From: Chelonoidis abingdonii
Lineage: Eukaryota; Chordata; Testudines; Testudinidae
DNA length: 64,000 nt
Direction: 5' to 3'
Assembly (NCBI RefSeq): GCF_003597395.2
Contig: NC_133777.1
Location: 13,253,403-13,317,402, forward strand
Shown here: positions 12,197-24,215 of the stretch, in pieces
Position numbering within the stretch: position 1 is the first letter of the stretch
How the letters are laid out: the number at the start of each line of letters is the position of its first letter
The notes under the pieces: model-generated
Told to the model about the DNA's origin: nothing
Databases searched by the model: none
What the model saw: only the letters and a program-made list of their open reading frames with translations
Made by a program: the position numbers and the translations under genes

Positions 12197-12396
12197 GGAC
12201 TGGGAATCAGAGCTCTTGGATTGAATTTGTGGGACTACCACTGATTTGCTGATTGTCCTTAAACAAGTCATGTAACACCAATGAACCTCTGTTTACCCAT
12301 CTGTAAAATGGATATATTATGTATCTACCTCACAGACTTGTCTGGGAGATCTTTGGATGAAGGCTGCTATAGAAATGCATGTCATCATCATTATCA
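12197..12396 (+). mobile_element. MIR-type SINE
   Basis: It follows the MIR pattern: 'actgggaatcagagctc' entry, 'aacaagtcatgtaac' block, 'cctctgtttacccatctg' then 'taaaatgg', and 'ctacctcacag...' 3' part. MIRs are tRNA-derived amniote SINEs with an L2-related tail. The copy is decayed and near full length. Confidence 0.7.
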
Positions 12397-14548
12397 GGCT
12401 AAAATAGGGACTGTTGATACTTTACACTTACAAGGGGTATCACATAATTCTCCTTAGGTGACTAGCAATAGAGGGAATCTGAGAAGTGCCTCTAGCCAAA
12501 AAGGCTGGGGGAGGGGAAGAGGGAACTCTCTGGCTGTTGTTTAAATGTGATCTTGAGTCATGAACTCAGTGTGATGCACTGGAGTGTGTTAGATATTGAA
12601 GCACATAGGTATTTAATTCTATATGGCTAGAAAACAGTCTGCTATCTGATAGAACTAGTATTCTAGGCTTTCAGCTAGCATATCTCTTGATTTTTGTATT
12701 TGTATGGAGGACATGTATTTGCTTAGCACGACTTCCTCTCCAAAGCGTCACTATTTAAACTCTGCTGCTTACAGCAGTGCAAATTCTATTTTGGCATGAT
12801 AAATCTCCTGGTATCCACATACCTCTCTTGTTCCTTCCTTCCTGTAATTAAGGCTAAATCTGCTCCAGGACCTGTTCTTTTGTAGAAGGCATCATTTTTA
12901 GAGCAATACATCACCAACAAGTCATGACACTAACAGAACCCTCACAGCGAGCTGGTGCTCCAAGGAGGTACAGTATCACCTTGATCACTGAAAAAGCATT
13001 GCTCAAAAGAGTACTCCTTCAATGGGCGAATGAGGATGCCGGAGAAGATTTATTCTAATTACAGAGAGATAGGAGGAATCTTAGCATTAAATCCTCGTAT
13101 TAGATCAGTGACATTAACCAAGCATTCGTATTTTTAACTTTGTCCATTTCTTTCCCAGTAGTTGTTGGAGGAGTTTACTGATTCAATTAGGCCTGGATGA
13201 ATAATTAATCTTTATCCCCAGGAATATTTTTTTGGATTTTAAATGAATTGGCTCAGCCATTTTCATATTCCCTTTGCATTTGCTTTCCATGAACATTTGT
13301 GTGATAGTGTTTTACTGGCATGAATGTTCACAGAAAGCAAACATCCAAATGAGTCATGTTTGTAAGTAGTCACAGAAACCAAGCTTTTGATTGACAAACC
13401 CAGTTTGTGGCAGGAAGTGCTTGTGTAACCCATGTTAACACACTATCTCTTTGTCCTCCTCTAGTGACTGGCTCACATAAAGAGTTTTATGCACTGACTG
13501 CTGCCTCCCAGCTAATAATGGACTTGATGTTTCTAGCTCATGCAGTAGAGCCTCATGCTGTTATAGCCAGAAGTCCCATATCACTTTCCCATTACACTTG
13601 CCAAATCAGCTAATCGGAGAACAGAAACAATATAATGTGACCTATCTGACCAATCACAGCTAAACAACACAGCTCAGATTTAGAATATTCACAATCAGGC
13701 TATAGACTAAAAAATTCAAAAGTGAGTCAAATAAATCTTTATTTAATATATGTGAAGAAACCAAGATCTGCTCACAATTCGACTAAACTGCTTTAGAGTT
13801 TGCCCTTGACACTCGGTTGGCAAAGTTTAGTCATCTTTAATTACCCGGCATTTATTTGTAGAAATGGATACCGTACAATGAAAATGGTAACCCCATTAAG
13901 ATGGTATTTTTCCCCTTAAGAATAAATTGAACAAAGCCATGATGGATCTGTACAGCAGCGATAGCGGCAGGATGATTTACAGCCTTTTGCATTTGTGGGC
14001 CTTCAAATGTTTACATGTAACTAGAGCTCAGGTTTCAAGACTTTAATGCTATCCCTTCTGCAGCAAAAACTTAGGTTCAGAAGCAAACAAAAGCAGGTTT
14101 AGTCCAGAACTGGTATGGGACTTCTGTATTTCCCTAGACAGCCACTGTTTTTCCTGGGTTTGTGTCTAAGCTGATTTTTAAGGTATTTGTACAATATTTT
14201 CTGCTGTGAACTTTGTTATAGGCTCATGCTAGCAATAAAAAGCTCACCAAAGAGAACCACAAAATGCCCCCTGCTCTACAACTGGATGAGTTTGTTTTAG
14301 ATGTGCATACCCATTTTGTGGTTGTGCATGAAAAAAATCTCTCCTAATGGACGAAAGTCTGCCCTTTGCTATAGAGGAGAGGTCAAAAGAAATGCACTAT
14401 TGGTTATAAGTCCCCTTTCTCCTTTGTACTAAAAATGAGGATATTTTCTGTATGGGGCTGCACACGTGTCCCTTGACCCGAGTCCTGAACAGATATATGT
14501 ATAAAGCTCTTTTTAATCTCCAAAAGTGCCACTAAAATAATTTACTCC
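12397..14548. other. Unique sequence, no gene recognised
   Basis: No repeat or gene is recognised. The 13020-13150 stretch is non-repetitive and rich in TAAT-type motifs, as conserved enhancers often are, but conservation cannot be judged here. A frame at 13407-13613 follows a pyrimidine-rich acceptor-like site (before 13466), without a matching donor. Confidence 0.4.
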
Positions 14549-14556
14549 ATCTAATC

Positions 14557-14748
14557 CAGGGGTTCTCAAACTTCATTGCACCACGACCTCCTTCTGACAA
14601 CAAAGTTACTACATGACCCTGGAGGGGGTGGAGCCCGAGCCCCATCACCCTGGGTAGGGGTGGAGCTTGGGCTTCAGCTTCAGCCCTGGGTCCCAGCAAG
14701 TATAATGTTGGGACGATGGAGTCCCGACCCACAGTTTTAGAACTGCTG
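14557..14748. mobile_element. hAT-type MITE (CAGGGGTTCTCAAAC termini)
   Basis: Left end CAGGGGTTCTCAAACTTC; right end CCCACAGTTTTAGAACTGCTG, its approximate inverse. The octamer atctaatc occurs at 14549-14556 and again at 14751-14758, two bases beyond the predicted right end: an 8-bp hAT target-site duplication. The interior is G/C-rich. The 76-codon minus frame here is a shadow. Confidence 0.75.
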
Positions 14749-14758
14749 ACATCTAATC

Positions 14759-16056
14759 TCATTCCTCAAGGCAGGGACCAATCCTATTATCACTCAGTAG
14801 AGGGGAGAACAGGTGCTCAGCTGAGCCAGAGTGAATGAGCTGTGCACTGGAGAGGAGCACAAGGGTTGGGTGAGGACAGAATTTCACACCCCAGCCCACA
14901 GAGGAGCTACACTATACTATTCCAGTCTTGCACTTCAACCCACCTTGCATCCTGTGGGTCTGCTAATCCATAGGCTACAATTCTGTGCCCCAACCAGCCA
15001 CGGGAGCAGTCCAAGTTGCATGTCTGGCACTGAAAGCATCACATTTGTTTTGTTCCCAGCTCAGCACAGACATGAGTTCCAAAGCAGGTATATCCATCAT
15101 GGCAGCACATTGAGGGGCTATCCAATGAGTCACTGGACCAGCCCCAGAAACAGAAGTTCAAGAATAGAAGCCATCATTCTCTTTCTGGCCTAGAGAACAA
15201 TGTTTCTCTTTTTAAAATAGGCAAGTACTTCTTGTTTCTTTTACTCTGTCAAGATTAAGCTAGAGGGGCTCAGTTCAATGTTCAAACCTGACTGCATGTT
15301 CAAAAAGAAAAGAATTAATCTTTAAGGCTGTCATTTGTCCCATTCTCAGCTTGAGATGTCTGTTCTTTGGCAGGATAGGAGCACAGGTCAGAAATAGGCC
15401 AGTCTGAAAATTGTGCCCTTTGACATCACTTAGTTGGGCACAGATATAAAGCGTTGCCAGGACTGTCACTGAATCGGAGTGGAAGGCACCAGAAGATGGC
15501 TGGTGTTACAGCATCCCAGGCCAAACTAATGTGCTTGTGGTTTATTATTTTTAGTCAACACACAAAAGTGAGCCAGGCACTTAAGAGAAAAATAGAAAGT
15601 TGCGGTCTCTTCACTCAGAAGCTCACAATCTACATAGAGACACTGTGTGACAAAGGAAAACAAAATCGAGGGAGACTAGACAAGATTTACCTGTGCAAGA
15701 TGGTGGTTCTGAAAGTCACGGAAATGGCCTGGAGGAAGAAGTGGGCAGGAAGCAGGTGTGTGTGTGGGGATCTGAATCTAACAGCACTCTGGTGTGGGGC
15801 TGTGTGTGTGTATGCATGTGTATGGGGGGGAGGTGCCAGATATCATAGGCCCCTGAACCAGCAGGATGCACTGTGGATTGCGCTATAGCACCAAAATTGG
15901 CAGCAATGCAGCTCCTTTGTGGTCAGGGGCTTTCAGCCCAACAACCCTTGCGCTCCTGCCCACAGACTTAGCTGCTCCGCAGGATTTGTCCCTTATTGAG
16001 TAGGGCCTTATTAGACTCCTACTGACTTCAGCTGAAGATACACTGGGCTCTTTGGT
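14759..16056. other. Unique sequence, no gene recognised
   Basis: Frames of 120 codons (14831-15193) and 144 codons (15454-15888) are the longest here. Neither has a recognisable domain, and the second ends in TG/G-rich low-complexity DNA (15752-15835). No exon-intron structure is supported. Confidence 0.45.
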
Positions 16057-16156
16057 GGGATTTCCAAAGGCGCCTATGGGAGTTAGATACTCCAACTCCC
16101 ATTAGATTTCAAAGGGATTTGGGCACCTAGCTCAGTTAGGTTCCTCTGAAAACCCC
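16057..16156. repeat. Foldback (palindromic) MITE-like element
   Basis: Left arm GGGATTTCCAAAGGCGCCTA and right arm TAGGTTCCTCTGAAAACCCC are imperfect inverses, with an inner inverted pair around 'aactcccattag'. A shorter relative lies at 42875-42923. It is non-coding. Confidence 0.5.
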
Positions 16157-18644
16157 AGCCTCAGTGACCTAGGTGCCTGAGGACAAACACCAGGGCACAA
16201 GTGGTTTGCTCCTGTGAGATGCTAAGCAGTCTCTACCCCAGTGGCCTCCAAAGAGCTGAGAACCAAAAGCAGTTAGGAATATCGATGCAACATGTCTTAA
16301 TAAACACCACCTCTAAGATTCCAAAAGGCAAGATTCAAATTAGTCTTTGTTTGGCTCCATTTTTTTTCTTTCAAAGAAAGAAACTCAAGCATCTTTTCTA
16401 AAATATTTGTTGAGATTAAAAAAAGCTCACCCCTCACCCCTCACCCCCTTCCATATAATAAGCACAATTGTTAGACAAGGCAGGTCTTTGTGCTCCACAT
16501 TTAATACATAGTTTTTGACCCACAGAGTGATAAGCTGGAAAATAAATGGCTGGATTTTCCCCAACATTGAAGAACGCCTTTCAGATTTACTTGGGAACTT
16601 GCCTGCTCTCGTTTCCCCACCTGGCTTTCACTTTGATATCCCTAACATTATCATCACTTTTATTGTCTTTTCATGTCAGTCAAACCCACTTCACTAAATT
16701 ACTTTCATTTATACATCCTCTCCTGCTATTTGGACTGATCATCAACTAAGATTTAAGGTGAAAACGTTTCTTCTGTTTGACAGGGTGGGAGGTGGAAATG
16801 ACTATGTGAACAGAAAACTACAGGTTACATAAATACTATGTCATTGTCTATCACCCAGTGGAGCCTTAAATCAATTCATTAGTTTGCACAAAGCTTTTGT
16901 GTGCTTTTTAACTATATCATAGCAAAGTTGATTGCACATTCACTTTATGTTCCTTTTTTTTTTGTCATCAGCTTGCCAGCCCCTTATATTGTTAAGATGA
17001 GTGTCTTTCTAAAGATTGTTTTTCTTTCTTTAGGTGCTTGGTTTACATTTTCCCTTCACTTCTGAACACATATATAGCCTAAGGCCAAATTATTCATTTT
17101 GTTCGCAAAAGGTAGACATAGGGATATTCTTTACTTTTCAAGGAATGAAAGGCAAGCTGAGATATGCTGGATTAATGAAAGAGGTACTGAAAAGCAGCTG
17201 GTTGATTCAGCTCACTCACTTTCATGTTACTTCCTAGCAAACATCTACAGACTGAACTATACTATACTGAAAATTTATCCTTACGCCAAAAAGTCTGCTA
17301 CCCTTTTCGTAGGCTGATTTTTTTTAAACAGGTGTGCCAGCTATGAATTTCATTGTTAGAAGGCCCGGGACAACCCTGTTTCTCAAGGGAAGAAAACTGG
17401 GGGGAGTAGTATCTTTCTGCAGTGTTTAATGAAAAGAAATTGAGGAAGATCCCCTTTTGGGGAGCTAGGGGAAAGGGAGATAATATTTTATTACATTGTC
17501 AGTAACTGAGCATATTAAAGTCCAAGTCTAGCAAGACTAAAAAGCAAATAGAAAGGACAAACATGCACTACTTTAATAGAATGCTCTAGTTTATTATTCC
17601 AGCAGAGATTTAGTCTTTTACATTTTGAAGAGTTCTTTATCTCAGTAAGTCAAGATTTGTACAAAGCTCTTTCACTTATGTAGTCCTTCTGTACCACAGC
17701 ATTAGCCAGAACGATATCCAGATAGTCATGGATCAGCCAGGACTAATACGCCTCCATTCCTCCCTGTGCATAAGAAATTAAAACCTTTTAGATTCAGCCA
17801 GATTCTATCCAGAGGCCACTGTTGCAGTTAGAGTTACCAAAAGCTTTGACTTTGACTTGACTCTTATTTTAAGTACATGTAACATTAAATATTAATCTCG
17901 TCCAAATAACTGAAATCCCAAAGCAGATGAAATATGTACAATCAAAACAAACACATTAAATAATATAAGCCAACAATACCCAGAATGCTATTGGACAAAT
18001 ATGCAAATATAGATCCTGACTTGTCTGTACACATTGAAATTCTGGGATAGTAACTATTAGAATATCACTAAATATTAATAAGGAATATTACCACTGTTAG
18101 GGGCTATCTTCAGGCTCTTAATTCTTAAAATGTCCTCAAACCATGGTGTGATGGGTCCCTTCCAAAGTGGCACCTGGAACTGGAGTACAGTCGAGCCCTC
18201 TGTTTTACCAATCTGCGTTGCCTCTCACACTGCAACACTGTGACAAGCTGCAAAGCTCTCCAAGCTTGCACTCACACCAACATCTACAGGCAGGGATCAT
18301 ACCCAGCTGTGTTCATGAATGCTCTATGAACCACTGCATGAACCAACAATAGAGAGGCTTCAGCCAAAATACCCCCAGGTTCCCAGCCTAGGACCCTGGA
18401 GCTATGCTGCTTTGCCCTGGTCAAAAACCTGACCGGTATATATTAATTACCCAGTCCACCCCCTCCCTTGATGTGGAGAGGAATATACACAAAGCCTTTG
18501 TTAACTGAGCTGAAATTTCTCCCCATACACTTCACTCAAACCAAACTGTTTTAGGTAAAAAATATAACTAATAATATAACTAATAATATAATATTAACTA
18601 CAAATAGATTTTAGGTGATTATAAGTGATAGCAAAAAGATCAAA
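16157..18644. other. Unique sequence, no gene recognised
   Basis: Includes a 78-bp open segment (17034-17111) after a good acceptor-like tract ('tttttctttctttag') and before a weak GTAGAC donor; insufficient to call an exon. Short CTCACCCC repeats lie at about 16428-16448. Otherwise nothing is recognised. Confidence 0.4.
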
Positions 18645-18775
18645 GTATCAGAGGGGTATTTGTGTTAGTTATGGATCTGTAAAAGGTGACAAAGAGTCCT
18701 GTGGCACCTTATAGACTAATAAACGTATTGGAGCATAAGCTTTCGTGGGTGAATACCCACTTCGTCAGATGCATG
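18645..18775 (+). mobile_element. SINE-like turtle repeat (GTATCAGAGG head), copy 2
   Basis: Same family as 5494-5620, starting GTATCAGAGGGGTATTTGTG, with the TCCTGTGGCACCTTATAGAC core and the end 'gggtgaatacccacttcgtc' followed by AGATGCATG. It is nearly colinear with copies 1 and 4, and the head has diverged more than the core. Confidence 0.65.
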
Positions 18776-20424
18776 TAGATTACGTAGCAAATAAACAAAA
18801 ACACTGTTTGAACCAAACAGTGTCTCATCCTTTTAGCTAGTACAGCAGTTTGTAGATATTTTATAAACAGGCTGGAATCTTCTCTTCCAGCCTGGGACCA
18901 GCACTTCCCCCAGTTCAGTCTCTTTTCTCAGGTGTTTTCAGGTGTTGAGTTGTAGAGGGAGTGAGGCCCAGTCATGATGTCACTTCCCCCTTTTATATCT
19001 CCTTCCAACTTGCTGGGAAGATCTTTTGCTGTGACCTGGGTCAAACAGTTCCCGTTGTGTAGTGCTACTTCTGAGAGGTTTCCATTGTACCCAGTTCCTG
19101 GGATAATCCTTGTGTGTGTGTATGTGTATTTCCTCACTAGAACATCTACATTGTTTGGCCATTTTATTGTTGTACCTGAAAGGCTGTTTGTGGGTGTTCC
19201 CAACCCCACAACATGTTTCAGTAGCACATACATAGCAAAACTTCCTAACTTCAATGATAGCACATACAACTTAACACAATATTAATGTTCAACGGATTAA
19301 GACTTTTAGAATGATATATCAGAAGGCATACTTTGTACATAACATATCATAATTATATCACTATGGCAAATATGGGGTGCAGAATATCTCCTTGTGGCAC
19401 TGTGTCACACGGTTCTTCAGATGCTGTAAAACGTTAAACAGATACAATAAAATCATTCTGCAGTACCACAAAACCACGGCAGTGTCACATCAGTAAGGAA
19501 ATACCTCTTTAAAAAGGTTAGTTTTCAACACTGGGATAATGAGAAACAATCTAGAGCATGAAATAAAAAGGGAAGAAGATCTGAAATGAGGAAGAAAGTG
19601 AGACACAAAGGGTTGGGTGCAAAAAGGATGGAGATTAGAAATTTCCAGCATTGACAAGAGAGCCAGTGGGCCAGGTTCTGCACTCCATTACACCAGTGTC
19701 TATCCGGAGTAACTCTATTGAAATCAAGGAACTGGTATTGCCTACCCAGGCATTCAAAAATCATCAGGAATCTGCCAAATCATGATATTGACTTAAAAAA
19801 TCATAATTTGAGATGCTTTTTATTTGCCTCCTTGGTTTCGAAGGTTACACTTGGGTGATGTTTTCAAGCTTTTCTTCCCAACCATAAAGGTTAAAAACTT
19901 ACTTATTTAAGAAATGGAAGCTGAGAGTCTCACCTAATTACGTGCTTCCAGAAGCTGGGACTTTAAGAAAATCATCATACAGAGTGAGGCTTGTGATCAA
20001 ATCGTGACAGATGGCAACACTGTAAAGAACTGGGGCCAGAATATCCTGAATGATTCATTAATAAGGGGTGAAAAAGGGCGTCATATTCAGAGGGGACCTA
20101 ACTTGATCTCTTGCACTGTGATTGCAGCTTTGCATATGGAACAAACTGATATTCCCACGTGCAAGCTCTTATAAAAACAAACAAACTCTGCTGGATTTAA
20201 AGAAATTTTTCTGTGACACATGGCTAGAAAGGGTTAAACATCCTGCAAAATAAATAACCTTCAAAAAACCGTGTGGGGAGATAAGATAATGTTTGTGTTT
20301 TTGTGTATTTACATATGTATGAGTAGGGTCGACAATGTAATCAACAGTCCCTGTCTATGCTGTATTCTGATAATTCAGAAGTCAAAAGAACATCCTATCA
20401 TTTAAACGTGAATAGAGTAACTCA
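18776..20424. other. Mostly unique sequence, no gene recognised
   Basis: Overlapping opposite-strand frames at 18928-19285 (113 and 103 codons) have no domain. A fragment at about 19672-19720 ('ccaggttctgcactccattacaccag') resembles one arm of the foldback family at 3961. Nothing else is recognised. Confidence 0.4.
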
Positions 20425-20682
20425 AATCGACATAGCTTAGGTCTTCTTATTGTGGGGTCCATACTATGTGACGTCGACAGGAGATGCTCTCCCGTTGACT
20501 CCCCTTACTTGTCTCGATCAGGTGGAGTACAGGAGTCAACGGGAGAACGATCGGCAGTTGATTTAGTGGGTCTTCATTAGACCCGCTAAATCCCCTGATG
20601 AAGCCTTCACTAGACCCACTAGATCAACCGCCGATGCATTGATTGCCGCAGCGTCTACCGGTAAGTGTAGAAAAGCCCTGAG
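20425..20682. mobile_element. Harbinger-like MITE relative (decayed)
   Basis: It contains the blocks 'gctctcccgttgactcc', 'ggtggagtacaggagtc' and 'gatcaaccgccgatgc' and ends GGTAAGTGTAGAAAAGCCCT. The termini and GTCGAC-rich interior are related to the elements at 21137-21434 and 40401-40646. The left end is poorly defined and no target-site duplication was found. Confidence 0.5.
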
Positions 20683-21136
20683 TCTCAAGACTGAGGTCCC
20701 AGTTATGCTGGTATGCCCTGAATATATCATCTGGACATTGGACTATAACCTATGAACTATTTCTAAAAGAACTCTTTGCAACTACAAAGCTCACCTAAGT
20801 GAATTGAACTCATGTTTGATCTTATAACCATACTCTCGCTCTTTTATTTTTTAATAAATTTTAGTTTAGTTAATAAGACTTGGCTGTAGTGTATATTTGG
20901 GTAAGATCTGGAATATTCAATAACCTGGGAGGTAATGTGTCCGATCCTTTGGGATTGGTAGAACCTTTTTTTTTTATATGACAAAATAAGATTTACAGAA
21001 ATTTTCATCATATTTGATGTGGGTACCTGAATGGAGGCCTGAGACTGGATCACTTTAAGGGAACTGTGCTGTTTGGACTTCTGAGTAACCAGTAAGGTAA
21101 TAAAGAAGCTGTTTCATGCTGTCTCGGTAAATTTAA
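20683..21136. other. Short spacer, no gene recognised
   Basis: Non-coding sequence between two Harbinger-type MITEs, with a T run near 20967-20977. Nothing is recognised. Confidence 0.4.
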
Positions 21137-21434
21137 GGCCTGGTCTACACTAGGGGGCGGGGGTCGATGTAAGATATGGAACTTCAGCTACGTGAATAGC
21201 GTAGCTGAAGTTGAAATATCTTATTTCGACTTAGCTCCCATCCTCACGGCGCAGGATCGATGGCTGCGGCTTCCCCTGTTGACTCCGCTACTGTCGCTTG
21301 CTCTGGTGGAGTTCCGGAGTCGACGTGAAAATGCATTCAGGGATCGATATATTGCGTCTAGATGAGACACGATATATCTATCCCCGATAAACTGATCACT
21401 ACCTGCCGATCTGGCAGGTAGTGTAGACATACCC
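21137..21434 (+). mobile_element. Harbinger-type MITE (GGTCTACACTA termini), copy 1
   Basis: A 298-bp element starting GGCCTGGTCTACACTA and ending TAGTGTAGACATACCC, flanked on both sides by TAA (21134-21136 and 21435-21437). A 3-bp TAA/TTA duplication is the signature of PIF-Harbinger insertion. The interior has nested inverted segments ('cttcagctacgtgaat' / 'gcgtagctgaagttg'). It is non-coding; the 69-codon minus frame is a shadow. Confidence 0.75.
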
Positions 21435-21437
21435 TAA

Positions 21438-22330
21438 GTATTGGAATATCCCCCAGCTTTATGGATTATCTGTCCCATTCTTTGCAGTTCACCCTAACTG
21501 AGTGACCACAGCTGGCTCCCCACTAGGACCACGGTCACACTCTGAAACACAGCAAGTTTGCTATTGCAAGATGCAGCATTTTTGCTTACTACTGTAGACA
21601 CTGCAAAAAAATACTGTTAGTAATAGGAAATGGCATTTGTGGGTATTGCAGAGAAGCTAATTAGATCTTAAGTATTTGGTTTGTACATGAAAATGCAGGC
21701 TTTGCAGTTTGCTATTAATTGCACATGCTTATTTACATGCACCATTTTGGGGGCTGCTTTTCAAAATTTAATGCAAACAGTCCAAAAACTGTGCATTAGA
21801 GTGTCAATGTGAAATGAGACAATCCCTTGCTGGCTTCAAACCAAGTACTCAGCTATTCCAAAGAACCTTCATTGGAGTCATAACCATCCTGCTAAATTGA
21901 AGCTGGTAATTAGAAATATGCAAAAAGGTTTGGAAAGAATGTGCATCTCTCTGAACATGGATTTGAATATGGGTGTATCTCACACGGATAAAGTGGATAA
22001 TTGCCTGCCTATCCTGCCTCTATTCATTGCAGATAATTGAGTTGTTGTCAAACACTTCTAACAAGGCCTATCACAATAAATATGCAAGACAGAGAGGCTC
22101 TTTGAATAATCTAATTTTCTTGCTTGAGAAGGCACTTTCCTTTGTATCCGTCATGGGGAACGGCATGGCAACAGGAAACAAGAAAGACACAAAAAGAACA
22201 GGGGAAAAAGCATGGTCTTGGCTTTATTTTTATATGACTCTCTTTCAATGCCCTATTTTATAGGGCCCTTCTTTTGGAGTTAAAAACGTTGGCTCACTTG
22301 GCATTTGAATGTGGAGCATTAGTCTGAGGG
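21438..22330. other. Unique sequence, no gene recognised
   Basis: A 96-codon frame at 21973-22263 lacks any domain. No repeat is recognised. Confidence 0.4.
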
Positions 22331-22560
22331 ACTGGGAGTGAGACTCGGGGACTGGGAGCAGGTCTGGGGGCCAGCAATTCTTGCATTCTCATCCAGGCTC
22401 TGCAAATGACCTGGCGTGTGGGCTGCAAGTCACAGGCTAAGCTCTCTGTTTATCCACCTGTACATAACTAGGATATTTACCTTGCTGACAAAGAATTCAG
22501 AGCTGGTTAATGAATGAATGAATGAATGCAAGCGCACCATTTAAGTAATGCAAAGTGTTA
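22331..22560 (+). mobile_element. MIR-type SINE (decayed)
   Basis: It follows the MIR order: 'actgggag' entry, 'ctctgcaaatgacctg' and 'gcaagtcacag' blocks, 'ctctgtttatccacctgt' and a 3' region running into a (TGAA)n microsatellite at 22510-22528. Strongly diverged. Confidence 0.5.
22510..22528 (+). repeat. (TGAA)n microsatellite
   Basis: About 4.5 perfect TGAA units inside the MIR-like 3' region. Confidence 0.85.
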
Positions 22561-24044
22561 TTTATGAAACCTAAAACGAATGGTTGTATAAAGAAAAATT
22601 ATTCGTTGGTGTTAATCCTGGCTGGAGTCCACTAAAATGAGTGAACAGTATCTCTCTAGACCAATTTCTTGTGTCCAGATGGCCATTGCCCTTGCACTAG
22701 TCACAGATTCTTTGAACTGTGGTATGTGAAGATTCTTATGACATTTCTCACCACTGTGATTCCCAGACTTGGAGTTCCTTAATCTCTTACTATTCATCCA
22801 GTACATTTGCCCATTCCTCACCCTTCTGCTCTATGGCCTCCCAGTCTCAAAGCTACAGAGCTGCTCTCCTTCTATCCTGGCTCACTGTTTTTTGGTTTGA
22901 TCTGAAATGTGGGAGTACCTCCAGCTGCTGTGCTATTTTCACCAGCATTTCCTAACCCTCATGTTTCCCAGGGCGGTCATATCTCTCGTCTTCTCCTGCA
23001 GCTGCTTGTTGCATCACATTCTTTTCTTCCTCCAGTAGGTGACTCCTCTTCACTTTTCACTCTTGTAGCCTGGTCTTTCCTTTTTGGGCACACTCACAAC
23101 AAGGAGTTACAATATGTTCCAGGGATCATAAGGACCGGATATCCTTTGCTCCTTGGCCTGGATGCTGCATTGTACTACATGCAGTTGGACCTTTTGCAAA
23201 GTTGAACCGGCTACACACCAGCTTCTGGGAAATGCAGATTGGCTCCAGGTAGGGAAAGTTTTTAAAATGCAAAAGCAAAGTGACAAGAGATTTTAAAAGG
23301 AATGTCTCTTTTTTACCATCTGCTGGTTTGAGACTTAGTGGCAGGGAAAGTGGGTGGAAGGAGCCTTCTGTCTCAAAACCTCCACAGCAGGTAGAGTTTT
23401 CTTTTTCTTCTATGTTCCCCTGAGGAGCACTTTATATTCCCCCCCTTTCTGACCTTATGTTTGAATTTTAATCTTGCTCTGAATGCGTGTTCTCTGGGTT
23501 TTTTCAATCTCTTTCATGCGGTTTTTGAAATTATAAAATGACCTTTGCTTGAGAACACAGAGGGAGTTTAAAAACTCCTTTTTGCAGTTGTGTTTGTCTC
23601 ATCAGATTTATATGCAGGGAAGGACTCTCTCTTTCACACATACTCAACCGCTTCTGCGTTTTTGCAATCAGTATTTACTTTCTATGCTGCTGGGAATGTG
23701 ATCTTGCTGTTTCTTCACCCCAGCTCCTGACCTTGAACACTGAGCAGACGTAACTTGTAGCAACTGTAACACAAAACTGTTGTGTATGCACAAACCAGAA
23801 TGATTCTTTGACAATTTGGAGGGTTATCAGACTGTCATTTTCAAAGCCTCTTGTAGGAGCTCTTCTTCAGCTGAACTGTTTGCTGCTAGTGCAACATGTA
23901 GAGGGGCAAAATACAATTTTGTAGATGTAACATTACCATTTTATAAAAGCACAAGGAAAAAACCCAACTGCTTTTGTAATTGTGCATGTACATAATGATA
24001 CTTATCAATGAGCTAGAGCTTTACATCTTCAGAATACCTTTGCA
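22561..24044. other. Unique sequence, no gene recognised
   Basis: A 98-codon frame (22909-23205) passes an acceptor-like 'cgtcttctcctgcag' (ending 23001), but no domain or good donor supports an exon. No repeat is recognised. Confidence 0.4.
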
Positions 24045-24215
24045 GACATTAGCTAATTAACCCCATATCTCTACAAGGTAAGTGTTGTTCCTCCTTTTAT
24101 ACATGAAGAATCTGAGGCTCAGAGGTTAAGTGACTTTCAAAAGGCCACACAGCAAGCATATGGCAGTGGTAGGATTGGAATTCAAGTAATTCTGATTCAG
24201 ACCATTAGATCACAT
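24045..24215 (-). mobile_element. MIR-type SINE, antisense
   Basis: The plus strand reads the MIR complement: 'ttatacatgaagaatctgag', 'gctcagaggttaagtgac', 'ggccacacagcaag' and 'gattggaattcaag'. The order matches a minus-strand MIR. Confidence 0.7.

Noticed and set aside
15454..15888. 144-codon open frame
   Set aside because: It ends in TG/G-rich low-complexity DNA, shows no conserved motif and has no supporting splice sites.
17034..17111. 78-bp plus-strand exon
   Set aside because: Good acceptor but a weak GTAGAC donor and no partner exon.
20555..20660. GGTAAGT motifs as splice donors (also near 40553)
   Set aside because: They lie within Harbinger-type MITEs and are part of the repeat consensus.
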